Source: Bacteroidales bacterium UBA3810
GTDB taxonomy: Bacteria; Bacteroidota; Bacteroidia; Bacteroidales; Paludibacteraceae
Assembly: GCA_002368645.1 (NCBI GenBank)
Contig: DFEE01000032.1
Location: 26,437 to 90,436 of the forward strand
Direction of reading: 5' to 3'
Length of the DNA stretch: 64,000 nt
Shown: positions 1-6,757 of the stretch, one piece after another
Numbering within the stretch: position 1 is the first letter of the stretch
Layout: each line of letters opens with the position of its first letter
Made by a program: the position numbers and the translations under genes
Notes under the pieces: model-generated
The model's input: the letters and a program-made list of their open reading frames with translations, nothing else
What the model was told of the DNA's origin: nothing
Databases searched by the model: none

Positions 1-91
1 AGAAAGAGAGAATAAGAATAAGTGAACGCTCGGAGAGATACTTTTCCCTCCATTCAATCAGTACATTATAGAACCGAAAGCCTTTTTTCAT
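1..91 (-). CDS. ClC-type chloride channel, N-terminal fragment (cut by window edge)
   Basis: The reverse strand opens with ATG at 91-89 and stays open to the edge for 30 codons. The residues (MKKGFRFYNVL, then WREKYLSER and LILILSF) match my memory of the N-terminus of Bacteroidetes ClC chloride channel/antiporter proteins, in which a short cytoplasmic helix with a WREKH-like motif precedes the first membrane helix. ClC proteins move chloride or fluoride, often in exchange for protons, across the inner membrane. The start lies only 3 bp beyond the obg stop, so it should be cotranscribed with adk and obg. Only the first 30 residues are visible, so the call rests on a short match. Confidence 0.6.
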   Translation of the reverse strand, partial: MKKGFRFYNVLIEWREKYLSERSLILILSF

Positions 92-94
92 GCC

Positions 95-1270
95 TTATTC
101 GTCCCAACCGATACCTTTGTATTTGGAGAGATCCCATTCCTCATCTACTTCGTTGAGATAGATGGTTTCGGGCTCCTCTTCCTCCGTTTCAGACTCATCG
201 GGGCGTTCAATCTGTTTAACCTCAATGGGGGCGTGGGAGATTTCGATGATGCGGTTCTGCTCTTTTTGGAGTTCAGCCCAAAGGGCATCCTTCAGTTCTT
301 GTATGCCGATTCCCGCAACGGAGGAAATCTTATAGACAGGGATGTCAATGTCCAATTGGTCAATAGACTGCTTAGGTGCGGTCACTTCCTCCGAGGCTTC
401 GTCCGGCTCGATATCGCACTTAGTGACGGCTAATATGCGGGCTTTAGTGAGCAGTTCCGGATTATATTTTTCAAGCTCTGCGAGCAAAATATGATATTCT
501 TTGACAATGTCTTCAGAGGTGATGGGCACCATGAAGAGCAGGACGGCATTGCGCTCAATATGTCTGAGGAACCGCAAGCCGAGTCCTTTACCTTCTGCTG
601 CTCCCTCAATAATACCGGGAATGTCAGCCATGCAGAAGGATTGATTGTCCCTCACCGAAACAATTCCAAGTTGCGGTGTCAGGGTTGTGAAGGGGTAGTC
701 TGCTATCTCCGGTTTAGCGGCAGAAACGACCGAGAGAAGCGTTGATTTACCGGCATTGGGGAAACCGACCAGTCCTACATCAGCGAGGACTTTGAGTTGT
801 AAAATGATGTTGCGTTCAATGGCAGGTTCTCCGGGTTGGGCATAGCGCGGGGTTTGGTTTGTCGCGGTTTTGAAATGCCAGTTACCGAGTCCGCCACGAC
901 CGCCTTTAAGGAGGACTATACGCTCGCCGTGCTCCTTTACTTCGGTGAGGAACTCACCTGTGTCACCGTCATAGACGACTGTTCCGCAAGGCACCTGGAT
1001 AATCTTATCCTCGCCGTCCTTGCCGGTTGAACGGTCCTTGGACCCGTTTCCTCCATCCGTCGCCATGATATGTTTCTGGTACTTAAGATGGAGGAGGGTC
1101 CATAGATTGCGATTGCCTTCTAAAATGATATGCCCGCCTCGTCCTCCATCGCCACCGTCAGGACCACCTTTCGGTACATACTTGGCGCGGTGCAAGTGCA
1201 TGGCACCTGCGCCTCCCTTGCCGGAACGGCAATAAATCTTGACATAATCGATGAAGTTGGGTTGTGACAT
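95..1270 (-). CDS. obg: GTPase Obg/CgtA
   Basis: Essential GTPase that binds the 50S ribosomal subunit and links ribosome maturation to growth and stress state. The 391-residue protein has the Gly-rich Obg fold at about residues 8-160, then a G domain with G1 GFPNAGKST (169-177), G3 DIPG (216-219) and G4 TKCD (283-286). A very acidic C-terminal tail (about residues 350-391) follows in place of a recognisable OCT domain. It lies 12 bp downstream of adk on the same strand, an arrangement I recall from other Bacteroidales. Start ATG at 1270 puts the conserved Obg N-terminus (NFIDYVKIYCRSGKGG) in place. No defects seen. Confidence 0.97.
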   Translation of the reverse strand: MSQPNFIDYVKIYCRSGKGGAGAMHLHRAKYVPKGGPDGGDGGRGGHIILEGNRNLWTLLHLKYQKHIMATDGGNGSKDRSTGKDGEDKIIQVPCGTVVYDGDTGEFLTEVKEHGERIVLLKGGRGGLGNWHFKTATNQTPRYAQPGEPAIERNIILQLKVLADVGLVGFPNAGKSTLLSVVSAAKPEIADYPFTTLTPQLGIVSVRDNQSFCMADIPGIIEGAAEGKGLGLRFLRHIERNAVLLFMVPITSEDIVKEYHILLAELEKYNPELLTKARILAVTKCDIEPDEASEEVTAPKQSIDQLDIDIPVYKISSVAGIGIQELKDALWAELQKEQNRIIEISHAPIEVKQIERPDESETEEEEPETIYLNEVDEEWDLSKYKGIGWDE

Positions 1271-1282
1271 AATGCGGCAAAC

Positions 1283-1903
1283 TTATTTTACAGGATTGGC
1301 AGGTGCAGGAGCGGGAACCTTACCGGCATTAGCTACGATAGGATCCAAGATGTGCTGCATCTGTGCAAATGTGCAATCGGGGTTAATATTGGAGTTTACC
1401 ATGAAATACTCGTGGCGCTTGATGTAATATTCACTTACAGCCATGGTCACCTCGTGGTAAACACGCATTCTTTTCTTAATAGTCGGATAATTGTCATCGG
1501 CACGACCGGATGTCTTTCCGCGGTTGAGAAGGCGCTCAATGATAACATCTTCGTCGGCATAGAGCTCGATCATGACAGCTTTCATCTTGCGACGTTTCAT
1601 CATGAGCGTGAGGGCTTCAGCCTGCTCTACTGTACGGGGATAACCATCAAGAATAACGCCGGGGCACTTCGGATCGAGGTCATCGAAATAATGCTCAAGC
1701 AAGTGAATCATCTTATGGTCCGGAACGAGTTGGCCGGCAGCGATGATGGACTCTAACTCTTTACCGAGTTCGGTTCCCGCTTTGATTTCGCTACGGAGAA
1801 GGTCACCCGTTGAGAGGTGCTCGAGATGATACTTTTTAACAATGGAGTCCGAAATGGTTCCTTTACCTGACCCCGGAGGGCCTCCTAAAATAATGTTAAA
1901 CAT
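1283..1903 (-). CDS. adk: Adenylate kinase
   Basis: Catalyses ATP + AMP = 2 ADP in the cytoplasm. The 206-residue protein starts with the P-loop GGPPGSGKGT (residues 7-16). It also shows the AMP-binding LSTGDLLR and DGYPRT motifs and the lid arginine region RLLNRGKTSGRADDN. The lid is short, without the zinc-binding cysteines of the long form. The last 14 residues are an Ala/Pro-rich tail not typical of the core family. It sits upstream of obg in a likely operon. HU lies further upstream behind its own terminator, and I found no consensus promoter directly before adk, so read-through past that terminator or a non-standard promoter is possible. Confidence 0.96.
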   Translation of the reverse strand: MFNIILGGPPGSGKGTISDSIVKKYHLEHLSTGDLLRSEIKAGTELGKELESIIAAGQLVPDHKMIHLLEHYFDDLDPKCPGVILDGYPRTVEQAEALTLMMKRRKMKAVMIELYADEDVIIERLLNRGKTSGRADDNYPTIKKRMRVYHEVTMAVSEYYIKRHEYFMVNSNINPDCTFAQMQHILDPIVANAGKVPAPAPANPVK

Positions 1904-1951
1904 AGTAGTAGTGATTAGAAGTTATAGTTATTTGTGTATTGTTTTTTTTTG

Positions 1952-1985
1952 ACAAAAAACGAGTTGTCCTTACGAACAACTCGTC
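1952..1985 (-). terminator. Intrinsic terminator of the HU gene
   Basis: An 8-bp perfect stem (1960-1967 with 1976-1983) has an 8-nt loop. Read on the minus strand it is followed by a run of T interrupted by GACA. It lies 20 bp past the HU stop codon and before adk. Confidence 0.75.
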
Positions 1986-2003
1986 TTAAAGCAAAGTTGC
2001 TTA

Positions 2004-2267
2004 TTAGAGAGCCATTTTGGCGCCGGCTTTGAATTTAACAACCTTCTTAGCAGGGATTTGGATTTTAGCCTTGGTAGCAGGATTGATACCTTCGTGAGCA
2101 GGTTTGTTCACTACGTTGAAGGAACCAAAACCAATGAGTTGAACGCTCTCATCTTTCTTAAGAGCTTCAATAACGGCTTCCATTGCAGCGTCAATAACGG
2201 CAGCGGCATTTACTTTTGAAACCTCAGCTTTAGCTGCAACGGCAGCTACGAGTTCAGCTTTATTCAT
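2004..2267 (-). CDS. HU family DNA-binding protein
   Basis: Small basic histone-like protein that dimerises, bends and compacts DNA in the nucleoid. At 87 residues it is standard HU length. Visible hallmarks are MNKAELVAAVA at the start, the core GFGSFNV, and the DNA-binding beta-arm with NPATKAKIQIPA before the C-terminal KVVKFKAG. It is a single-gene transcription unit: a consensus promoter lies 69 bp upstream and a terminator follows. Its 5' untranslated region holds a perfect 20-bp palindrome (2288-2307), annotated separately. Confidence 0.97.
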   Translation of the reverse strand: MNKAELVAAVAAKAEVSKVNAAAVIDAAMEAVIEALKKDESVQLIGFGSFNVVNKPAHEGINPATKAKIQIPAKKVVKFKAGAKMAL

Positions 2268-2287
2268 AACGATTGAATTTAAAGTTA

Positions 2288-2307
2288 ATAATTAAACGTT
2301 TAATTAT
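2288..2307. other. Perfect 20-bp palindrome in the HU 5' untranslated region
   Basis: ATAATTAAACGTTTAATTAT reads the same on both strands. It lies between the HU promoter and start codon. It could be an operator for a dimeric repressor, including HU itself, or an mRNA hairpin controlling translation. Confidence 0.6.
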
Positions 2308-2335
2308 AATCCGGCTCTCAAACCGAATTCGACTG

Positions 2336-2367
2336 CAAAGATATAAAAAAAAATACACTTATGCAAA
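2336..2367 (-). promoter_or_regulatory. Consensus Bacteroidetes promoter for HU
   Basis: On the minus strand TTTG, 20 bases, then TATCTTTG. This matches the known Bacteroidetes sigma-A consensus (TTTG at -33, TAnnTTTG at -7). It gives a leader of about 60 nt containing the palindrome. Confidence 0.85.
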
Positions 2368-2430
2368 AATTTGCCTCCAAAAAATGACAATTTTATGCAA
2401 AAATCGTTTTTTTTAGTATTTTTGCATGAT

Positions 2431-2466
2431 TTTTGTTGGTTATATCAGAAAAAAATACTAATTTTG
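2431..2466 (+). promoter_or_regulatory. Promoter of the rhomboid gene
   Basis: TTG (2436-2438), 20 bases, TAATTTTG (2459-2466). Its position shows that the ORF upstream of 2490 is not translated, so the ATG at 2490 is the start. The leader is about 18 nt. Confidence 0.8.
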
Positions 2467-2489
2467 CAGCCCGTAAAGTTTATTACACT

Positions 2490-3221
2490 ATGAGAAATTT
2501 ACCGACTATAACCAAAGCGATTCTTTTATTGAATGTGTTGATGTGGCTGGCGGATATGCTGGCGCGGCAGAGTGGGGTGGCGCTCTACTCCGTATTAGGA
2601 TTGCATTATGTGACAGCAGATAGTTTTCACTTCTGGCAGCCGCTGACCTATATGTTTATGCACAGCAATTTCAGCCACCTGTTTTGCAATATGTTTGCCG
2701 TGCTGATGTTTGCTCCTGTCTTGGAGCAATCCTGGGGAGGAAATAAATTCCTTATATATTATATAGTGTCCGGTTTAGGCGCAGCGCTGACCCAAGAGGC
2801 TGTTTGGGCTATCCAACTACATTCGTTGGCAGGAACCTATGGAGACTTATATGCCGCCGGAATGGCTGAGCAAATGGTAACCATCGGTGCCAGCGGAGCT
2901 GTCTTCGGCATCCTTCTTGCTTTCGCATGGCTCTTCCCCGAAGTCAGTATGTTCCTGCTCTTCATCCCTATCCCCATACGCGCGCGCACATTCGTATTAA
3001 TATACGCGGCAATCGAACTTCTGGCGGGTTTCAGCTCCCTCCCCGGGGATAATGTGGCGCATTTCGCCCACTTAGGCGGTATGCTCTTTGGCTACTTATT
3101 GCTGCTCTGGTGGCGGAATAAAGACAAATGGACACGCGGTTTCCAATGGCGCAAACATGACGAAGCTGAAGAAGACCAACGCGCTGATAACCGCGGCTGG
3201 CATTACCATAAAAGGGTATAA
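2490..3221 (+). CDS. Rhomboid family intramembrane serine protease
   Basis: Inner-membrane serine protease that cuts transmembrane segments of partner proteins; the substrate is unknown. The 243-residue protein has at least six hydrophobic segments. The catalytic serine lies in GASGAVFG (S135) and the catalytic histidine in AHLGG (H194), at the ends of two predicted helices, as in GlpG-type rhomboids. HSNFSHLFCNM (58-68) is the conserved N-terminal cap motif. The C-terminus (from about residue 210) is a charged cytoplasmic tail. I chose ATG 2490 over the upstream in-frame codons because the -7 box ends at 2466. Monocistronic; ribosomal genes follow with their own promoter. Confidence 0.92.
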   Translation: MRNLPTITKAILLLNVLMWLADMLARQSGVALYSVLGLHYVTADSFHFWQPLTYMFMHSNFSHLFCNMFAVLMFAPVLEQSWGGNKFLIYYIVSGLGAALTQEAVWAIQLHSLAGTYGDLYAAGMAEQMVTIGASGAVFGILLAFAWLFPEVSMFLLFIPIPIRARTFVLIYAAIELLAGFSSLPGDNVAHFAHLGGMLFGYLLLLWWRNKDKWTRGFQWRKHDEAEEDQRADNRGWHYHKRV

Positions 3222-3254
3222 AATGCTAAAATTCTGCAAAAAAATAAAAATAAA

Positions 3255-3286
3255 TTTGCACACTTCAAAAATTAATTGTAATTTTG
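3255..3286 (+). promoter_or_regulatory. Promoter of rpsF-rpsR-rplI
   Basis: TTTG (3255-3258), 20 bases, TAATTTTG (3279-3286), consensus for the phylum. The transcript would begin near 3292, at the base of a structured leader. Confidence 0.88.
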
Positions 3287-3289
3287 CAG

Positions 3290-3330
3290 GCTTTTTCGCG
3301 CGAATCGGGCTTTGCCACGCCGCGGAAAGC
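3290..3330 (+). promoter_or_regulatory. Structured rpsF mRNA leader (possible S6:S18 binding site)
   Basis: GCTTT (3290-3294) pairs with AAAGC (3326-3330) and CGCG (3297-3300) with CGCG (3321-3324), enclosing a GC-rich loop. The 3' strand contains CCG. In other bacteria an S6:S18 complex binds a CCG-containing motif in the rpsF leader for feedback control (established knowledge). Equating this hairpin with that element is inference. Confidence 0.45.
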
Positions 3331-3363
3331 ATAGTATTAATAACTAATTAATTATTTAAATTT

Positions 3364-3729
3364 ATGTTAAACCATTATGAAGCTGCCTTCGTGCTAACTC
3401 CCGTTTTGTCTGAGGCTCAGATGAAGGAGGCAGTTGACAAATTCGAGAAACTTCTCACGGATAATGGAGCAGCCATCCTAAACCGCGAGGAGTGGGGTCT
3501 GCGCAAACTCGCTTATCCCATCCAAGGCAAAACAACCGGTTTCTATGCTATCATGCAATTTGATGTTGAACCGGCTATTATTGCGACTCTCGAGACTGAA
3601 TTCCGTCGTGATGAGCGCGTTATCCGTTTCTTAACGACCCGTCTCGACAAGTATGCGTACGAGTACGCTCAAAAACGTCGTCATGCAAAAACGGCAGATG
3701 TTGAACCCGCTAAAGTAGAGGAGGCTTAA
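3364..3729 (+). CDS. rpsF: 30S ribosomal protein S6
   Basis: Small-subunit protein of the platform that dimerises with S18. The 121-residue protein shows the S6 signature: MLNHYEAAFVLTP at the start, the central EEWGLRKLAYPI and the FYAIMQFD strand, then the arginine-rich RRDERVIRFLTTRLDKYAYEYA. A short acidic tail ends the protein. It is first in the classic rpsF-rpsR-rplI order and lies 2 bp before rpsR. The 5' leader (about 70 nt) is structured, so feedback regulation is plausible. Confidence 0.98.
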   Translation: MLNHYEAAFVLTPVLSEAQMKEAVDKFEKLLTDNGAAILNREEWGLRKLAYPIQGKTTGFYAIMQFDVEPAIIATLETEFRRDERVIRFLTTRLDKYAYEYAQKRRHAKTADVEPAKVEEA

Positions 3730-3731
3730 TT

Positions 3732-3992
3732 ATGGCAGAAGAAGTTCGTTATCTCACTCCACAAACCAATTTGGAGAAGAAGAAAAAGTACTGCCGCTTC
3801 AAGAAAGCAGGTATTAAGTACATTGATTACAAAGACCCTGAGTTCCTTAAGAAGTTCCTCAACGAGCAAGGTAAAATCCTGCCCCGTCGCATCACCGGTA
3901 CTTCCCTTAAGTTCCAACGCAAAGTGGCCCAAGCTGTTAAGAAAGCACGCCATCTCGCTTTGCTGCCTTACGTAACTGATATGATGAAGTAA
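3732..3992 (+). CDS. rpsR: 30S ribosomal protein S18
   Basis: Platform protein that binds 16S rRNA together with S6. At 86 residues it is the usual length. The signature is KKKYCRFKKAGIKYIDYKDPEFLKKFL followed here by the basic motif GKILPRRITGTSLKFQRKV, in which the RRITG-T segment is invariant in the family. It begins 2 bp after rpsF and is followed 45 bp later by rplI, so translation with S6 is probably coupled. Only one Cys is seen, so this is not a zinc-binding paralogue. Confidence 0.98.
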   Translation: MAEEVRYLTPQTNLEKKKKYCRFKKAGIKYIDYKDPEFLKKFLNEQGKILPRRITGTSLKFQRKVAQAVKKARHLALLPYVTDMMK

Positions 3993-4037
3993 TCGTTTAA
4001 TAATGTTTAAGTTTAATCATTTAAAGAGTTAAAGATT

Positions 4038-4481
4038 ATGGAAATTATATTAGTTCAAGACGTAGCCAATCTCGGTTACAAAAACGATATCGTTAAGGTT
4101 AAGGACGGTTATGGCCGCAACTACTTGATCCCGAACAAATTGGCTATCATCGCCAATGAGTCTAACAAGAAACAGCTGGCTGAGAACCTCAAACAACAAG
4201 CTAAGAAAATCGCGCAAGCTTTGGCTGATGCTCAAGCTCTCGCTGAGAAATTGGCTGCCACTACCATTACTCTTGCTGCTAAAGCGAATGAGAATGGTAA
4301 AATCTTCGGTACCATCACGACCGCACAGGTTAGTGAAGCTCTCGCAGCGCAAGGTATTGAGATTGATAAGAAAGTTATCAGCATTGATGAACCTATCCGC
4401 GAAATCGGCGAAGCCGTTGCTAACGCTCGTCTGCACCGCGAGGTTAAAGCTGAAATTAAGTTAAACGTAGTAGCAGAATAA
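4038..4481 (+). CDS. rplI: 50S ribosomal protein L9
   Basis: Large-subunit protein bound near the L1 stalk, where it influences frame maintenance. The 147 residues show the N-domain MEIILVQDVANLGYKNDIVKVKDGYGRNYLIP (first ~32 residues), the long connecting helix (about 42-75, rich in Lys/Gln/Ala), and the C-domain with GKIFGTITTAQVSEAL. It is the third gene of the rpsF operon. A 12-bp hairpin follows within 60 bp before the L31 gene. Confidence 0.98.
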   Translation: MEIILVQDVANLGYKNDIVKVKDGYGRNYLIPNKLAIIANESNKKQLAENLKQQAKKIAQALADAQALAEKLAATTITLAAKANENGKIFGTITTAQVSEALAAQGIEIDKKVISIDEPIREIGEAVANARLHREVKAEIKLNVVAE

Positions 4482-4507
4482 GGTGGAGAAATGACGGTTC
4501 GTGCAAG

Positions 4508-4536
4508 TCGAGTGTAAACGTGTTTACACAACTCGA
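4508..4536 (+). promoter_or_regulatory. Strong hairpin between rplI and the L31 gene
   Basis: TCGAG plus TGTAAAC (4508-4519) pairs with GTTTACA (4522-4528) and CTCGA (4532-4536), 12 pairs with a 3-nt bulge. No T-run follows, so it is not a standard terminator. It may be an mRNA processing or stability element, or an L31 leader for autoregulation; the latter is inference. Confidence 0.5.
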
Positions 4537-4574
4537 TGAAGCCGAAGCTCCAAAATTTAAATGGATTTTAAATT

Positions 4575-4829
4575 ATGAAACAAGGAATTCATCCGGACAA
4601 CTACCGTATAGTAGTGTTCAAAGACATGAGTAATGGTACTCAGTTCTTCAGCCGCTCTACTGCTGCTACGAAGGACACCATTGATGTTGATGGCAAAACT
4701 TATCCGCTCATTAAGCTGGAAATCTCCAATACTTCGCACCCCTTCTATACCGGTAAGTCGAAGTTGGTTGATACCGCCGGACGTGTTGATAAGTTCATGA
4801 GCCGTTACGGTGAACGCAAACGCAAATAA
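4575..4829 (+). CDS. rpmE2: 50S ribosomal protein L31 type B
   Basis: L31 forms a bridge between the subunits. This 84-residue version begins MKQGIHPDNYRIVVFKDMSNGTQFFSRST. It lacks the CxxC zinc pair of type A, which marks it as the zinc-free type B form. Conserved parts include KLEISNTSHPFYTGKSKLVDTAGRVDKF. It follows rplI by 93 bp containing a hairpin, and ends at a clear terminator. In some bacteria zinc-free L31 is induced under zinc limitation; no Zur-like box was recognised here. Confidence 0.96.
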   Translation: MKQGIHPDNYRIVVFKDMSNGTQFFSRSTAATKDTIDVDGKTYPLIKLEISNTSHPFYTGKSKLVDTAGRVDKFMSRYGERKRK

Positions 4830-4842
4830 GCGTTTCTAACTT

Positions 4843-4872
4843 AAGGGCAGGCTCATTCAGTCTGCCCTTTTT
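4843..4872 (+). terminator. Intrinsic terminator after L31
   Basis: AAGGGCAG (4843-4850) pairs with CTGCCCTT (4862-4869), followed by TTT. It lies 13 bp past the L31 stop. Confidence 0.85.
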
Positions 4873-4897
4873 ATTAACCTTTTAAGACGAATACACT

Positions 4898-5698
4898 ATG
4901 AAAAAACAACTTTGGTTAGAGATGGGCAAACAAACACTCCTCTCAATAGCAATCTTTGCTTGCTTATTTGTTGCACTGTACCTCGTGGAGCTTTTCATCC
5001 CAAGCCTTCATGGTAAACTACTCCAATGGGATAACCTCGCCTTTATTGTCGGTATTCCTGCCTCGGTCATTGGTACGGCATATGTCCTCACGATTAAAAA
5101 CCCCAATAACTACCTGGGTTTCTATTTGGGTATTGTGATGTCGCTACTCCTCGCGTGGCAGTTTTACTTACAAGGGCAATATGACTTGGTTATACTATAT
5201 ACTTTATTGTTTGTGCCCTTCCTACTGCGGTCACTTATGACATGGCGCAAGGCGACACTCAATCCCGAGCCTGATGCAGAACCCTTTGTGCCGTCATTCT
5301 TGCATACTAAACAAGTCTTTATCACGCGAATTATATACTGGATCATTATATTGGCGGATTTTGGAGTGGTCACTTACTTGAGTATGCGCAATCCGGACGC
5401 CGTTATAACGTTGAAAGGCATATTTATCAACCTCACGGGAGCTATGCTTATAGGAAGTTCCATCTTCGCTAACTACTGGCTTATCCATAAATCCAACGAT
5501 GCATGGATTTATTGGGTAATTTACAGCTTAGCCGGTATAGTACTTAACGCCTTGATAGGTAATGCCTTCTCGTTCGTCCTCTTTACCATGTTCTTGATTA
5601 TCAATGGTAGCGCACAGGTGGCATGGATTAAAATAACGGACGAACAACACTTAGGTTGGACTGAGCCAATCCACCGTATACTAAATAGAACTAAATAA
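4898..5698 (+). CDS. PnuC-like membrane transporter
   Basis: A 266-residue integral membrane protein with about eight hydrophobic segments. Two parts resemble PnuC-family vitamin transporters. One is GLGIVMSLLLAWQFY-like sequence ending at a WRK (about 70-115). The other is a second half with NYWLIHKSNDAWIYWVIYSL followed by a helix ending in W. PnuC proteins carry nicotinamide riboside or related vitamins by facilitated diffusion with intracellular phosphorylation. The substrate here cannot be read from sequence, and no kinase gene is adjacent. No consensus promoter was found upstream. The pseudouridine synthase follows after 62 bp containing an 8-bp repeat. Other small permease families remain possible. 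Confidence 0.5.
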   Translation: MKKQLWLEMGKQTLLSIAIFACLFVALYLVELFIPSLHGKLLQWDNLAFIVGIPASVIGTAYVLTIKNPNNYLGFYLGIVMSLLLAWQFYLQGQYDLVILYTLLFVPFLLRSLMTWRKATLNPEPDAEPFVPSFLHTKQVFITRIIYWIIILADFGVVTYLSMRNPDAVITLKGIFINLTGAMLIGSSIFANYWLIHKSNDAWIYWVIYSLAGIVLNALIGNAFSFVLFTMFLIINGSAQVAWIKITDEQHLGWTEPIHRILNRTK

Positions 5699-5714
5699 TT
5701 AGCTTGGAAAATAG

Positions 5715-5738
5715 GGCACCCGGCATCCTGGTAACCTG
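5715..5738 (+). repeat. Degenerate 8-bp tandem repeat (3 units)
   Basis: GGCACCCG, GCATCCTG and GTAACCTG lie head to tail in the spacer between the PnuC-like gene and the RluA-type gene. The unit GCATCCTG recurs exactly in the longer array at 30724-30805. Confidence 0.6.
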
Positions 5739-5760
5739 GATAAATAAAACAACTGAACTA

Positions 5761-6669
5761 ATGAGAAAACCCAAAAACGACACAGTCTTGAGAGTCAATG
5801 AGGAAACGCTCTTACTTCCTTTCCTCATAGCTAAACTCGGAGGAATGACCCGTACAAGTGCTAAACTGCTCTTATCGCACCGCCAAGTCCTCATCAACCG
5901 AACCGTACAGACGCGGCATGATACGCCTCTACACGTTGGCGATGAGGTTACTATCTTAACCGGAAAAGGGAACATTGAACTGAAGCATCCGAAACTCAAG
6001 ATTATTTACGAGGACGACCACCTTATTGTTGTTGATAAGAAAGAGGGCTTGCTGACCGTAGCTGCGCAACCCGGAAGTGCAGAAATGACGGTATTTTCAA
6101 TCCTCAAAAATTATGTCCGTAAGCAAAATCCCCGCAATGGAATCTTTGTGGTACACCGCCTTGATAGAGAAACAAGCGGCGTGTTAGTCTTCGCTAAAAG
6201 CCCTGAACTGCAACACTATATGCGAGATTACTGGCGACAGCTTGTCACCAAACGGACCTATATCGCCGTCGTGGAAGGAGAAATGGACGAGCCCAAAGGC
6301 ACTATCCGCTCTTGGTTTACAGAGGATAAAAAAAACGCTGTGGTGTATTCTTCACCGGTGGATGATGGTGGCGACTTGGCAATAACGCATTACGAAACAA
6401 TTTCTTCTTCCGAGCACGAGGGACAAATTTATTCGCTCCTCGAACTGCACTTGGAAACTGGTCGTACCAACCAGATTCGTGTCCACTTGGCGTCTAAAGG
6501 TCATCCCGTAGTGGGCGACCGTAAGTATGGACATGGCAATGAGACTTCACCTATTGACAGACTCTGCCTGCATGCTAAGGTCTTGGAGTTCATTCATCCT
6601 GCAACTGAACAAGTAGTCCACTTCGAAAGCCCCGTACCCAAAACCTTCCGCATCCTCGTTAAAGGATAA
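5761..6669 (+). CDS. RluA-family rRNA/tRNA pseudouridine synthase
   Basis: Converts specific uridines in structured RNA to pseudouridine. The 302-residue protein has an S4-like RNA-binding part (about 30-90, SAKLLLSHRQVLINRTVQTRHDTPL) and then the catalytic domain with VVHRLDRETSGVLVFAK. The aspartate in HRLDRETSG is the nucleophile of the family. ETGRTNQIRVHLA and GDRKYG are also conserved. I start it at ATG 5761. An in-frame TTG at 5704 would add 19 residues encoded by the 8-bp repeat region, which is unlikely. The target uridine cannot be assigned. It ends at a bidirectional terminator facing the BspA-like gene. Confidence 0.93.
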   Translation: MRKPKNDTVLRVNEETLLLPFLIAKLGGMTRTSAKLLLSHRQVLINRTVQTRHDTPLHVGDEVTILTGKGNIELKHPKLKIIYEDDHLIVVDKKEGLLTVAAQPGSAEMTVFSILKNYVRKQNPRNGIFVVHRLDRETSGVLVFAKSPELQHYMRDYWRQLVTKRTYIAVVEGEMDEPKGTIRSWFTEDKKNAVVYSSPVDDGGDLAITHYETISSSEHEGQIYSLLELHLETGRTNQIRVHLASKGHPVVGDRKYGHGNETSPIDRLCLHAKVLEFIHPATEQVVHFESPVPKTFRILVKG

Positions 6670-6703
6670 TCCCGTCTTTTGCAATTCATATGTCATGCAT
6701 AAA

Positions 6704-6735
6704 AAAATACGCCACGCACCCGCGTGACGTATTTT
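6704..6735. terminator. Bidirectional terminator between convergent genes
   Basis: AAAATACG (6704-6711) pairs with CGTATTTT (6728-6735), and inner CACGC pairs with GCGTG. A and T runs on both sides let it serve the RluA-type gene and the BspA-like gene. Confidence 0.85.
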
Positions 6736-6757
6736 ATTATTCTTTCACCTCTTGTTA

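Noticed and set aside
5704..5760. TTG start giving 19 extra residues to the RluA-type protein
   Set aside because: The added codons fall in the 8-bp repeat and match no family sequence; ATG 5761 fits.
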